Positions 1 to 7,379 of a stretch of 18,004 bases of DNA are shown piece after piece. Positions within the stretch are counted from its first letter, which is position 1. Each line of letters begins with the position of its first letter. The translations under genes were made by a program, and so were the position numbers. Source of the DNA: DATGSF01 sp035302865 (GTDB lineage: Bacteria; Bacteroidota; Bacteroidia; Chitinophagales; Chitinophagaceae); NCBI GenBank assembly GCA_035302865.1, contig DATGSF010000049.1, positions 1 to 18,004 of the forward strand, given 5' to 3'. Below the pieces are notes generated by a model. The model was not told where the DNA came from, searched no databases, and saw only the letters and a program-made list of their open reading frames with translations.

Positions 1-10
1 TTTCTAAGAA

Positions 11-427
11 TTACTCACAATAAGTATCAAAAGCAGCTTTAAGGTTTTCTTCAATCATTTCTGCACTTCTACCTTCAATCATATGACGCTCAATCATGTG
101 AACTAATTTTCCGTCTTTTAATAAAGCAATTGATGGAGAAGATGGAGGGTAAGGCAAGAAATAAGTTCTCGCTTGCGCTACGGCATCCTTATCAACACCT
201 GCAAAAGAAGTTACAATTTGAGTTGGCTTTTTTGTTGTGTTTTTGATAGCACTGATTACGTCCGGACGAGCAGTACCTGCGCTACATCCACAAACAGAAT
301 TAATCACCACTAAAGTAGTGCCTTCAGATTTAAGGCTGGAGTCTACTTGTTCAGGAGTTAATAATTCTTTGAAACCTGCTTAGGTTAATTCCCTTTTCAT
401 AGGGTTTACTATTTCTAATGGATACAT
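11..427 (-). pseudogene. BrxA/BrxB-family bacilliredoxin interrupted by an in-frame TAA
   Basis: Members of this thioredoxin-fold family (YphP/YqiW type, about 137-145 aa) reduce mixed disulfides between low-molecular-weight thiols and proteins in the cytosol. Read from the ATG at 427-425, the frame starts MYPLEIVNPMKRELT, meets TAA at 382-380 (codon 16), then continues AGFKELLTPEQVD and on to the stop at 11-13. It gives 138 codons with the family's C-G-C active site at residues 46-48 and the usual end near TYC. Apart from codon 16 the gene looks intact: no frameshift, normal length, conserved motifs on both sides. The stop is one C-to-T change from CAA (Gln), which would suit this helix. The only restart codons before the active site are non-ATG, such as GTG at 310-308, and a restart there would lose the first strand and helix. 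This may be a recent nonsense mutation or a sequencing error. Family assignment is secure; functional state is not. Confidence 0.85.
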
Positions 428-460
428 AATTTGTTGTTTTTATATATTTGATATACTAAG

Positions 461-468
461 CAAAAATA
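461..468 (-). promoter_or_regulatory. candidate -7 box (TATTTTTG) for the bacilliredoxin gene
   Basis: On the minus strand TATTTTTG matches the Bacteroidota -7 consensus TAnnTTTG and lies about 33 bp before the ATG at 427. No clear -33 TTG is seen at the right spacing, and the region is AT-rich, so chance is possible. Confidence 0.35.
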
Positions 469-643
469 AACAAAATTTAAGCCACTAAAAAGCGTACATA
501 TCTATGTAACTATAAGTTTAAACAATAATGCAATTTGAATGGAAAGATTTCAATTTTAAACTTACTTAGAATCCACCTCAACTTAGAAGCCAACTAAAAG
601 GATAAATTTTCATTTAAAGATAGTAATATAGACGATATAACTT

Positions 644-651
644 TAAATTTG
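644..651 (+). promoter_or_regulatory. TAAATTTG -7 box directly before the formimidoylglutamase start
   Basis: TAAATTTG is an exact match to TAnnTTTG. Only four bases separate it from the ATG at 656, so initiation at the usual distance would give a leaderless or nearly leaderless mRNA. No convincing TTG -33 element is visible upstream. Confidence 0.45.
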
Positions 652-655
652 CTAC

Positions 656-1660
656 ATGGACTTACTATCATGGAAGTATTGGGAATCAACGACTATTGCT
701 AAGTATATCAATCAAAGACCTGGAGAAACAAGGTTGGGCGAACGTGTACAATACGGAGATTTAGACGACTTGAAGCAATCTCAAGCTAAATATGTCATTT
801 TGTTAGTACCAGAAGACATCGGTATTCGAGGCAATTTAGGCGTTGGAGGAGCACAAAGTAATTATGAGGCTTTTCTAAATGCTTTTTTGAATATTCAATC
901 GAATGCAATGCTTCATGGTGAGGAAGTATTTTTAGGCGGATATTTAAATCCGGAATGGTCCGCATCTCATGCTGATGTGAAGGATGTGGAACAACTTAGG
1001 AATTTAACTGCAAGATTAGATGCTTTTCTAATTCCTATACTTGAAAAGATCTTTAAGTCCGGGAAAATACCAGTTTTAATCGGCGGTGGACATAATAATG
1101 CTTATCCATTAATCAAATCAGCGCACGCAATAAATCAATCAGCGATTAATGTCATCAATATTGATGCACATGCAGATTGTAGGGTTTTAGAAGGAAGGCA
1201 TAGTGGTAATAGTTTTAGCTATGGAAAAGAAGAAGGAAGTCTGAAAAATTATGGATTGATGGCTTGGCAGGAGTCTTATAATCATCCTGATATTATCAAA
1301 ACATTGAAAGCAGATGATGGTAATGTGTTGATATCTTTTGAGGATTTATTTTTAAGAAAATCGATTTCGGAAAATGAAGCTTTGACTGCTTTGAAATCTA
1401 TACAAGAAGAACGAAAATTCGGTTTGGAATTAGATGTAGATACAGTGGAAGGCGCATTGAGTAGTGCTTTAACACCATTAGGGATTTCAGCTCAACAAGC
1501 TTATCATTGGGTTTATACTTTAGCAAAACATCCTCAAGTGTTGTATTTTCACTTGCCAGAAGGAGTGAGTCAAAGAAATGACGATTTGAAAAGTGATACA
1601 ATGGGAAAACTACTTTCTTTTTTAGTACAAGCATTTATTAAAGGACATTCAGAAATTTAA
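656..1660 (+). CDS. arginase-fold ureohydrolase, probable formimidoylglutamase
   Basis: This is a cytosolic Mn-dependent ureohydrolase of 334 aa. The binuclear metal ligands can be seen: GGGH at 143-146, DAHAD at 170-174, and DVD at 260-262. SGNSF around 183-187 takes the place of the substrate-loop motif. The N-terminal part (RPGETRLGERVQ, then VPEDIGIRGNLG, then FLNAFLNIQSN) is typical of the Bacteroidota branch annotated as formimidoylglutamase, which releases formamide and glutamate from N-formimino-L-glutamate in histidine degradation. No other hut gene is in the window, so the substrate is inferred from family resemblance; another ureohydrolase activity cannot be excluded. A -7 box sits four bases before the chosen ATG. 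The MBL-fold gene follows after 12 bp and is probably co-transcribed. Confidence 0.85.
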   Translation: MDLLSWKYWESTTIAKYINQRPGETRLGERVQYGDLDDLKQSQAKYVILLVPEDIGIRGNLGVGGAQSNYEAFLNAFLNIQSNAMLHGEEVFLGGYLNPEWSASHADVKDVEQLRNLTARLDAFLIPILEKIFKSGKIPVLIGGGHNNAYPLIKSAHAINQSAINVINIDAHADCRVLEGRHSGNSFSYGKEEGSLKNYGLMAWQESYNHPDIIKTLKADDGNVLISFEDLFLRKSISENEALTALKSIQEERKFGLELDVDTVEGALSSALTPLGISAQQAYHWVYTLAKHPQVLYFHLPEGVSQRNDDLKSDTMGKLLSFLVQAFIKGHSEI

Positions 1661-1672
1661 AATATAAATATA

Positions 1673-2233
1673 ATGAAAATAACAACTATAGAAACAGGCT
1701 ATTTTAAGTTAGAAGGCGGTGCAATGCACGGGGTGGTACCACGCGTACTTTGGGATAGATTTAATCCTGCAGATGAAAATAATTTATGCTCTTGGGCATT
1801 ACGTTGCTTGTTAGTAGAAATTGACGACAGGAAAATATTGATTGATACAGGTATTGGTGATAAACAAGATGAGAAGTTTTTTAGTCATTATTATTTACAT
1901 GGAGAGGATACTTTGTTAGGAAGTATAGAAAAAGCGGGTTTGAAAACGGAAGATATTACAGATGTGTTTTTGACGCATTTGCATTTTGATCATGTAGGTG
2001 GAGCAGTGATTAAAGTGAATGAAGAGTACCAATTGCAATTTCCTAATGCTGATTATTGGACGCATAAAGAACATTGGAAATGGGCGACTGAACCGAATGA
2101 TAGAGAGAAAGCATCTTTTTTGAAAGAAAATATCTTACCTATTGAGGAGAGTGGAAAACTTAAATTTATTGACGTCAAAGATGGGGAAGAATGGTTGCCA
2201 GGATTTGCCTATTTTAATGAAAAATTAAAATAA
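1673..2233 (+). CDS. MBL-fold metallo-hydrolase, C-terminally truncated
   Basis: The 186-aa product is the N-terminal part of a metallo-beta-lactamase-fold hydrolase resembling YtnP-like lactonases. It has LIDTGIGD at 56-63 and the metal motif THLHFDHVGG at 101-110 (H102, H104, D106, H107). The characteristic WKWATEPNDREKASFL stretch lies before residue 150. Relatives are about 250-280 aa and continue after the LPG segment into a GHT motif, a later metal-bridging Asp and a final His. Here the frame ends at FNEKLK and TAA, and none of those motifs appears in any frame before the convergent gene. Two or more metal ligands are therefore missing, so a normal binuclear centre is unlikely. I read it as a decayed gene after a 3' deletion, although the remaining reading frame is clean. 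It lies 12 bp after the formimidoylglutamase-like gene. Substrate unknown. Confidence 0.75.
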   Translation: MKITTIETGYFKLEGGAMHGVVPRVLWDRFNPADENNLCSWALRCLLVEIDDRKILIDTGIGDKQDEKFFSHYYLHGEDTLLGSIEKAGLKTEDITDVFLTHLHFDHVGGAVIKVNEEYQLQFPNADYWTHKEHWKWATEPNDREKASFLKENILPIEESGKLKFIDVKDGEEWLPGFAYFNEKLK

Positions 2234-2304
2234 TAAAAAGACAATTTATTTTTTAGGCCTTGTGTTATCAGAAATAAGGGTAATTTAAATTATCTTATAA
2301 AATA

Positions 2305-2345
2305 TTTTTCCTCTTAGCCTAACTTTCTTGAACTAAGAGGAAAAA
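2305..2345. repeat. 13-bp perfect inverted repeat between convergent genes
   Basis: The left arm TTTTTCCTCTTAG (2305-2317) is the exact reverse complement of CTAAGAGGAAAAA (2333-2345), with a 15-base loop. It lies between the truncated MBL gene and the end of trhO, where a shared terminator would be expected. However, the T run is at the 5' side and the A run at the 3' side of the hairpin on either strand, the reverse of a canonical intrinsic terminator. It is a strong hairpin of uncertain role. Confidence 0.75.
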
Positions 2346-2394
2346 TTATAATAATATATATAAAGCAATTTATTTAATATAGAAAAAATAGCAA

Positions 2395-3435
2395 TTAAAT
2401 ATGCCATTTTTTACGTAAAGGATGGTCTTTAGCTTTATTGAATATTTTATTTCCATTTTCTCTTCCAGCTCTTCTTGCTCTTTGCTCTTCTTCGGGTAGT
2501 TTACTTTCTTCTAAGCATTCAGGTGAACAGCAATTTTCATAATTTTTTCTACAATCTTCGCATTGTATAAATAATAAATGACAACCGTCGTTTGCACAGT
2601 TTGTATGCGCATCAGAAGGATTACCACATTGATGGCATTGTGCAATTATATCATCAGTAATTCTCTCTCCTAAACGTTCATCAAAAACGAAATTTTTTCC
2701 TATAAATTGAGAATCCAATCCCGCATTTTTAGCTTGTCTAGCATATTCAATAATTCCACCTTCAACATGAAATACATTTTGAAATCCATTATGTTTGAGA
2801 TAAGCACTAGCTTTTTCACAACGAATGCCTCCAGTACAATACATAATTATATTTTTATCTTTCTTGTCTTTCAGCATGTCTACAGCCATAGGCAATTGCT
2901 CTCTAAATGTGTCGCTAGGTACTTCAATTGCATTTTTAAAATGACCAATTTCATATTCATAATGATTACGCATATCTACAAAAATTGTATTAGGATCTTT
3001 CGCCATTTCGTTCACCTCATGCGCTTTTAAGTAATAGCCAATATTAGAAGGATTGAAATAAGGGTCTTCAATTCCATCAGCTACTATTTTATCACGAACT
3101 TTCATACGTAAAACCCAAAATGACTTTCCGTCATCATCAATTGCGATATTTAATCGCAAACCATTTAATTCTGGATCAAATTCATATAAAGCTTCCCTAA
3201 ACTTATCCTTGTTTTCCGTTGGAACAGAAATTTGTGCATTTATACCTTCGGAGGCTATATATACGCGTCCTAATACACCCAAATCATTAAATTTACGGTA
3301 TAAATTGTTACGAAAAGTTTCGGGATTTTCTATTTGAAAATATTTATAGAAAGAAATTGTTGTTCTAGGAGTATCATCCTCCAACATTTGCTGCTTTAAA
3401 ACAGCATTCGAAATTTTGTTATATAACACTGGCAT
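2395..3435 (-). CDS. trhO: tRNA uridine(34) hydroxylase TrhO (YceA family, rhodanese domain)
   Basis: TrhO makes 5-hydroxyuridine at wobble position 34 of tRNAs using oxygen and no prephenate. The 346-aa protein has the family layout. An N-terminal acylphosphatase-like domain spans about residues 25-120 (GRVYIASEGINAQIS at 56-70). A rhodanese domain (about 145-240) carries the active-site loop MYCTGGIRCEK with Cys200 and a second Cys206. A Cys-rich tail follows (Cys267, 270, 280, 285, 292, 295, 302, 303, 307), probably metal-binding, as in the long form of the family. The end is basic (HPLRKKWHI). The start at 3435 keeps the family N-terminus and lies about 43 bp after a perfect TATCTTTG box. 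The gene stands alone, divergent from the pseudouridine synthase gene, giving two RNA-modification genes back to back. Confidence 0.93.
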   Translation of the reverse strand: MPVLYNKISNAVLKQQMLEDDTPRTTISFYKYFQIENPETFRNNLYRKFNDLGVLGRVYIASEGINAQISVPTENKDKFREALYEFDPELNGLRLNIAIDDDGKSFWVLRMKVRDKIVADGIEDPYFNPSNIGYYLKAHEVNEMAKDPNTIFVDMRNHYEYEIGHFKNAIEVPSDTFREQLPMAVDMLKDKKDKNIIMYCTGGIRCEKASAYLKHNGFQNVFHVEGGIIEYARQAKNAGLDSQFIGKNFVFDERLGERITDDIIAQCHQCGNPSDAHTNCANDGCHLLFIQCEDCRKNYENCCSPECLEESKLPEEEQRARRAGRENGNKIFNKAKDHPLRKKWHI

Positions 3436-3477
3436 GGTGCTTTTTAAAATTTAGTGAGTTAATATATTTTATATATG

Positions 3478-3485
3478 CAAAGATA
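3478..3485 (-). promoter_or_regulatory. trhO: TATCTTTG -7 box for trhO
   Basis: On the minus strand TATCTTTG is a perfect Bacteroidota -7 element, placed to give a leader of roughly 35-40 bases before the ATG at 3435. The same octamer recurs at 6346. A -33 TTG is not evident. Confidence 0.6.
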
Positions 3486-3528
3486 ATAAATCCCTTTTAA
3501 AAAGCTTAAAAAAGACATTTATTATTGT

Positions 3529-3536
3529 TATTTTCG
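3529..3536 (+). promoter_or_regulatory. candidate -7 box (TATTTTCG) for the pseudouridine synthase gene
   Basis: TATTTTCG differs by one base from TAnnTTTG and sits 19 bp before the ATG at 3556. The gap is divergent, so a plus-strand promoter must lie in it or upstream. The match is imperfect. Confidence 0.35.
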
Positions 3537-3555
3537 CAAGGTATAATAAAAGAAA

Positions 3556-4293
3556 ATGGAAGAGACAACTCGATTGGCAAAACGTATGGCTGTTTTAGGA
3601 ATGTGCTCAAGAAGAGAAGCGGATGGGTATATTTTGAATGGTTGGGTAAAAGTAAACGGTGAGATTATAAAGCAAAAAGGATATAAAGTAAAAAACTCTG
3701 ATAAAATTGAAATGTCTCTTGAGGCTTTAGAGCAACAAAAAGCTAGAGTAACTATACTTTTGCATAAACCTGTTGGATTTGTGAGTGGGCAACCGGAAAA
3801 AAACTATAGACCGGCGGTACAATTAATTCGTTATAAAAATTTATGGAGAGCGGATAAGTCTGGAATAAAATATGAAGATAAACATAATCAGGATTTAGCA
3901 CCCGCTGGCCGTTTAGATATTGATTCAACCGGCTTATTAGTGCTCACACAAGATGGTGTTATTGCTAAACAATTAATAGGTGAAAATAGTCCTATTGATA
4001 AAGAATATATAGTTACCGTCGAAGGAGAAATTATGGAAAATGGATTGAAGTTGTTAAATTTTGGCTTAAGTTTGGATGGGAAAAAATTAAAACCAGCTAA
4101 GGTTACATGGATACAAGATAACCAATTGCGATTTATTCTGACTGAAGGTAAAAAAAGACAAATACGAAGAATGTGTGCTTTAGTAGGTTTGCATGTGGTT
4201 GCTTTAAAAAGAATTCGCATTGGAAAAGTAAAATTGGGAGATTTGCCCTCTGGAAAGTGGAGGTATTTAAGTGAAAATGAAAGTTTTGAATAA
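3556..4293 (+). CDS. S4-domain rRNA pseudouridine synthase, RsuA/RluF-like
   Basis: The 245-aa protein belongs to the RsuA/RluB/RluE/RluF family, which isomerises uridine to pseudouridine in rRNA. An N-terminal S4 RNA-binding domain (about 5-52; MCSRREADGYILNGWVKVNG) precedes the catalytic domain. That domain opens with LLHKPVGFVSGQPE and has the signature GRLDIDSTGLL at 118-128, with Asp121 as the catalytic nucleophile. The C-terminal KKRQIRRMCALVG motif and the closing GDLPSGKWRYL are also typical. The sequence around the LHKPVGFVSGQPE strand and the end most resemble the RluF group (23S rRNA loop modification in E. coli), but the target base cannot be read from sequence. The gene is divergent from trhO, with the vWA-like membrane protein gene 12 bp downstream. 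Confidence 0.9.
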   Translation: MEETTRLAKRMAVLGMCSRREADGYILNGWVKVNGEIIKQKGYKVKNSDKIEMSLEALEQQKARVTILLHKPVGFVSGQPEKNYRPAVQLIRYKNLWRADKSGIKYEDKHNQDLAPAGRLDIDSTGLLVLTQDGVIAKQLIGENSPIDKEYIVTVEGEIMENGLKLLNFGLSLDGKKLKPAKVTWIQDNQLRFILTEGKKRQIRRMCALVGLHVVALKRIRIGKVKLGDLPSGKWRYLSENESFE

Positions 4294-4305
4294 AATAAAA
4301 TTTAT

Positions 4306-6333
4306 ATGATTCCCATAGGGATTTTTTGGATATTGCTTATTGTATTGTTTTTATTGCCTTTTTTATTGCTATTTAAAAAAGATAAAAAAAAGATGGGTAA
4401 TAAAGCTTGGATTCTTGCAATATTACGTGGACTTAGTTTAGTGTTGATTACATTTTTATTGTATCCAAAACAGTACATAAAAAAAGAGTACGTAAAGCAA
4501 AAACCGCAATTAATTATTTTAGAAGATGAATCTATATCAGCAAAAAAATGGTCGGAATACTCGAACTGGGTTAAAATAATAGCATCTGAAGAGGAAAAAT
4601 GGGAAAAGGATTTCGATATACGGTATTTTAAATTTGCATCGGGACTTGATGCAAAAGGTACTGATCAACAGAAAGACTCTTTGTATTTTGAAGCTACAAA
4701 TATCAGTAATGCCCTAGAGCTTATATGGAAAAAAACGGATCCTGATAGAATAAGGGGAATTATTTTAGCAACCGATGGTTTGTTTAATCAGGGCATGGAC
4801 CCGTACTTTTTATCCTATCCTCTTGATTTACCACATCTATGGGTAGGTCTTGGTGATTCTACTAGTAAAAAAGATATTGAAATTTCAGAAGTGAGCTTTC
4901 CTAGAAAAGTAACTTTAGGACAAAAGGTTAAACTGCAAAGTCAAATTATTGCTAAAGAATTTAAAGATAAAAATACCAATGTACAGCTTCGAATTAATGA
5001 ACAAAAAGTCCAAGAGCAGGGAGTTGAAATTAGCTCAAATAATCATACAGAGAGCGTTCATTTCGAATGGGAACCTGATAAGGCTGGTTGGTATAATCTA
5101 CAAATAGCAAGTCCTTTTTTAAGTGGTGAATTTAATCCTGATAATAATCAAAAGAGTTTTCATATAGAAGTAATAGAGGAGAAATTAAATATATTAATCT
5201 GGGCTTCTGCACCACATCCTGATGTGCAGTTTCTAAAGAAATTGGAAAAATATATTCCAGAGGCTACTATTGATTTGCATTATGGAGAAGAGAAACCAAA
5301 GGATATAGAGAAAATAAATATTCTTTTAGCAGTAAATTTAAGTACAAGAATTCCACAAGAGTTTGAAGGAATAGCTATGTATTTCTTAGGTCAAAGCTCT
5401 AATTTGCCTCCTTTTATTTCTGAAGGAGTTAAAAAATTAAATGTGCCTATAGAAAGTGAAATTTTATGGAAAAAAGAATCTGAAAATATTTTTCGGGATT
5501 TAATAAAAGATATAAAGCAACAAAACTTACCTCCGTTACAACAGAGCTTTCAATGGAATAAAAATTCTCTTAAAGAAGGATTGGATTTAGCAGAGTCGAA
5601 AAATAATAATGTTTTTATTTATTTGAATAATAATGATCCAAAGGAAGTTTATATTAACGGTCTTGCTTGGTGGAAATGGAATTTAGTGGAAAATAAAGAT
5701 AGAAAAGAAGAAGATATTAGAAATAATCCTTCTGTTACAGAGCAGTTGTTTTTACAGTTAATTCGCTATGCACAACACAATTTAAAAGCTAAGAAATTAG
5801 ATGTTTATCCTAATAAATCAGAATATTATTATAGTGATAATATAGAATTGATTGCACAAATTTATGATGCCTATTATAATGCGAGAGAAGAAAATATTAT
5901 TGTTGAAATATATAAGAATGAGGAGCTTTTAGATACTTATAATATGCAGGCAAACGGAGACAATATTTGGAATTTGAATTTAGGACATTGGCCTGCAGGA
6001 TTATATAGATTTAATGCAAAAATGGAGAATAAATCCGAATTTAACGATTCTGGATACTTTGAAGTGCTTCCTTCAAGTTTAGAATTGCAAAATTTAGAAG
6101 CAGATTGGCTTCAAATGAGTCAGTGGGCAGATATAAGTAATGGAGAATTCTTTGCTTGGAATGAGGTGGATAAAATTGAAAAATGGTTTGATGAAAATGC
6201 TATTTCTCAAGAGTTAAGGATAGAAAAAAAGCAAGGATTATTTTTAATAGATAAGAAATGGTGGTTTATCTTAATTTTATTTTTCTTAAGCAGCGAATGG
6301 ATTTTAAGAAAACGCTGGGGAGGTTATAGATAA
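4306..6333 (+). CDS. membrane-anchored vWA-like domain protein of unknown function
   Basis: I recognise the architecture but not a specific role. The 675-aa protein starts with two hydrophobic segments (about 4-23 and 34-52) and ends with another (about 652-667) followed by a basic tail, so a large middle part probably faces one side of the inner membrane. Residues about 66-185 look like a von Willebrand A domain. D-E-S-I-S at 74-78 fits the MIDAS pattern DxSxS, and ATDG at 155-158 gives the later Asp. Beta-rich Ig/CARDB-like segments follow (about 190-290 and 550-640), separated by a segment starting LNILIWASAPHPDVQ that resembles class-I glutamine-amidotransferase-like regions in related large Bacteroidota membrane proteins. 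No MoxR ATPase or other Bat-type gene is adjacent, so it is not in a classic BatA/BatB operon. It follows the pseudouridine synthase gene by 12 bp. Existence is sure; function is not. Confidence 0.8.
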   Translation: MIPIGIFWILLIVLFLLPFLLLFKKDKKKMGNKAWILAILRGLSLVLITFLLYPKQYIKKEYVKQKPQLIILEDESISAKKWSEYSNWVKIIASEEEKWEKDFDIRYFKFASGLDAKGTDQQKDSLYFEATNISNALELIWKKTDPDRIRGIILATDGLFNQGMDPYFLSYPLDLPHLWVGLGDSTSKKDIEISEVSFPRKVTLGQKVKLQSQIIAKEFKDKNTNVQLRINEQKVQEQGVEISSNNHTESVHFEWEPDKAGWYNLQIASPFLSGEFNPDNNQKSFHIEVIEEKLNILIWASAPHPDVQFLKKLEKYIPEATIDLHYGEEKPKDIEKINILLAVNLSTRIPQEFEGIAMYFLGQSSNLPPFISEGVKKLNVPIESEILWKKESENIFRDLIKDIKQQNLPPLQQSFQWNKNSLKEGLDLAESKNNNVFIYLNNNDPKEVYINGLAWWKWNLVENKDRKEEDIRNNPSVTEQLFLQLIRYAQHNLKAKKLDVYPNKSEYYYSDNIELIAQIYDAYYNAREENIIVEIYKNEELLDTYNMQANGDNIWNLNLGHWPAGLYRFNAKMENKSEFNDSGYFEVLPSSLELQNLEADWLQMSQWADISNGEFFAWNEVDKIEKWFDENAISQELRIEKKQGLFLIDKKWWFILILFFLSSEWILRKRWGGYR

Positions 6334-6345
6334 ACATTTAAATGG

Positions 6346-6353
6346 TATCTTTG
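6346..6353 (+). promoter_or_regulatory. TATCTTTG -7 box before the DUF368 gene
   Basis: A perfect TATCTTTG lies 40 bp before the ATG at 6394, giving a leader of roughly 35 bases. It is identical to the box before trhO and probably starts the transcript carrying the DUF368, phosphatase, dut and pfkA genes. No clear -33 TTG. Confidence 0.6.
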
Positions 6354-6393
6354 TGCATAAATTATTTTTTCTAGCAAAAGCAAAATAGCATAT

Positions 6394-7368
6394 ATGAACA
6401 AACATTCTTTTTTACAGAATATAATATTGTTTTTAAAAGGTTTAGCAATGGGAGCAGCGGATGTTGTCCCAGGAGTATCGGGAGGAACCATTGCCTTTGT
6501 TGTTGGTATTTATGAGGAATTGCTAGAAACAATTGATAAATTAAATTTTTCTTTTTTTAAAGTATGGAAAAAAGATGGAATTAGACAAGCATGGAAACAA
6601 TATAATCTACAATTTCTGGTAGTGTTAGGAGCTGGAATTGTTTTTAGTATTATAAGTTTAGCTAAAGCAATTACATATTTATTAGGAACTTATCCCATAA
6701 TGGTTTGGGCTTTCTTTTTTGGTTTGATATTAGCAAGTATATTCTATATCATTAAGCAAATGAATGCTTGGAAGTTTTGGGAATATATAGCTTGTATAAT
6801 TACTGCAATTTTTGCTTATTTTTTGACCTTGGCTAAACCTTTAGGAGGGGCCGAATCTTATTTTTTCTTCTTTTTAGCGGGCTTCTTTGGAATTATTGCT
6901 ATGATTTTACCAGGAATTTCTGGCGCTTTTATTTTATTATTAATTGGAGCCTATTTACCTGTTCTTGATACACTTAATAGTTTAGTAGAAGCATTAAAAC
7001 AAAGAGAATCTTCAACTATTATTTATTCAGGGATAAGAGTTGCTCTTTTTATAATAGGTATGATAACAGGTTTAAAGGTGTTTTCTAAAGTTTTAACCTA
7101 TTTATTTAATAACTTTAAAAATATAACCTTTGCTGTACTTACAGGTTTTATGATTGGCTCTTTAAATAAAATTTGGCCTTGGAAGGAAGTGATTGAAACA
7201 CGTATAAATAGTAAAGGGGAAGAAGTTCCTTTATTGGAGAAGAGTGTTTTGCCTGCAGCTTATAATAGTGACCCTAATGTTTTGTTGGCAATTATTTGTA
7301 TGGTTTTGGGCTTATTGCTAATATTAAGCTTAGAGTTTTTTGCTAGTAAAAAAGGAAAAATAAATTAA
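6394..7368 (+). CDS. DUF368 family membrane protein (PopT-type polyprenyl-phosphate transporter)
   Basis: The 324-aa polytopic membrane protein has the DUF368 signature GAADVVPGVSGGTIAF at 20-35. A second copy of the core motif, ILPGISGAFILLLIGAY, lies at about 171-187, consistent with two inverted halves. DUF368 proteins have been identified as flippases returning undecaprenyl phosphate from the outer to the inner leaflet of the cytoplasmic membrane, supporting peptidoglycan and O-antigen synthesis. That role is transferred from family knowledge. Many hydrophobic stretches run from about residue 75 to the C-terminus, which ends in a Lys-rich tail. The gene heads a tight plus-strand cluster (next gene 11 bp downstream) behind a TATCTTTG box. 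Confidence 0.88.
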   Translation: MNKHSFLQNIILFLKGLAMGAADVVPGVSGGTIAFVVGIYEELLETIDKLNFSFFKVWKKDGIRQAWKQYNLQFLVVLGAGIVFSIISLAKAITYLLGTYPIMVWAFFFGLILASIFYIIKQMNAWKFWEYIACIITAIFAYFLTLAKPLGGAESYFFFFLAGFFGIIAMILPGISGAFILLLIGAYLPVLDTLNSLVEALKQRESSTIIYSGIRVALFIIGMITGLKVFSKVLTYLFNNFKNITFAVLTGFMIGSLNKIWPWKEVIETRINSKGEEVPLLEKSVLPAAYNSDPNVLLAIICMVLGLLLILSLEFFASKKGKIN

Positions 7369-7379
7369 AATATTAAGAA

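Noticed and set aside
380..382. Stop-codon reassignment as an explanation of the TAA
   Set aside because: Many neighbouring genes (for example dut, pfkA, pyk) end at TAA at the expected protein length, so TAA is a normal stop here.
528..605. Small plus-strand frame starting ATG CAA TTT with an in-frame TAG after 13 codons and further open codons to a TAA
   Set aside because: Too short, no recognisable motif, and interrupted; chance in AT-rich intergenic DNA or an unidentifiable relic.
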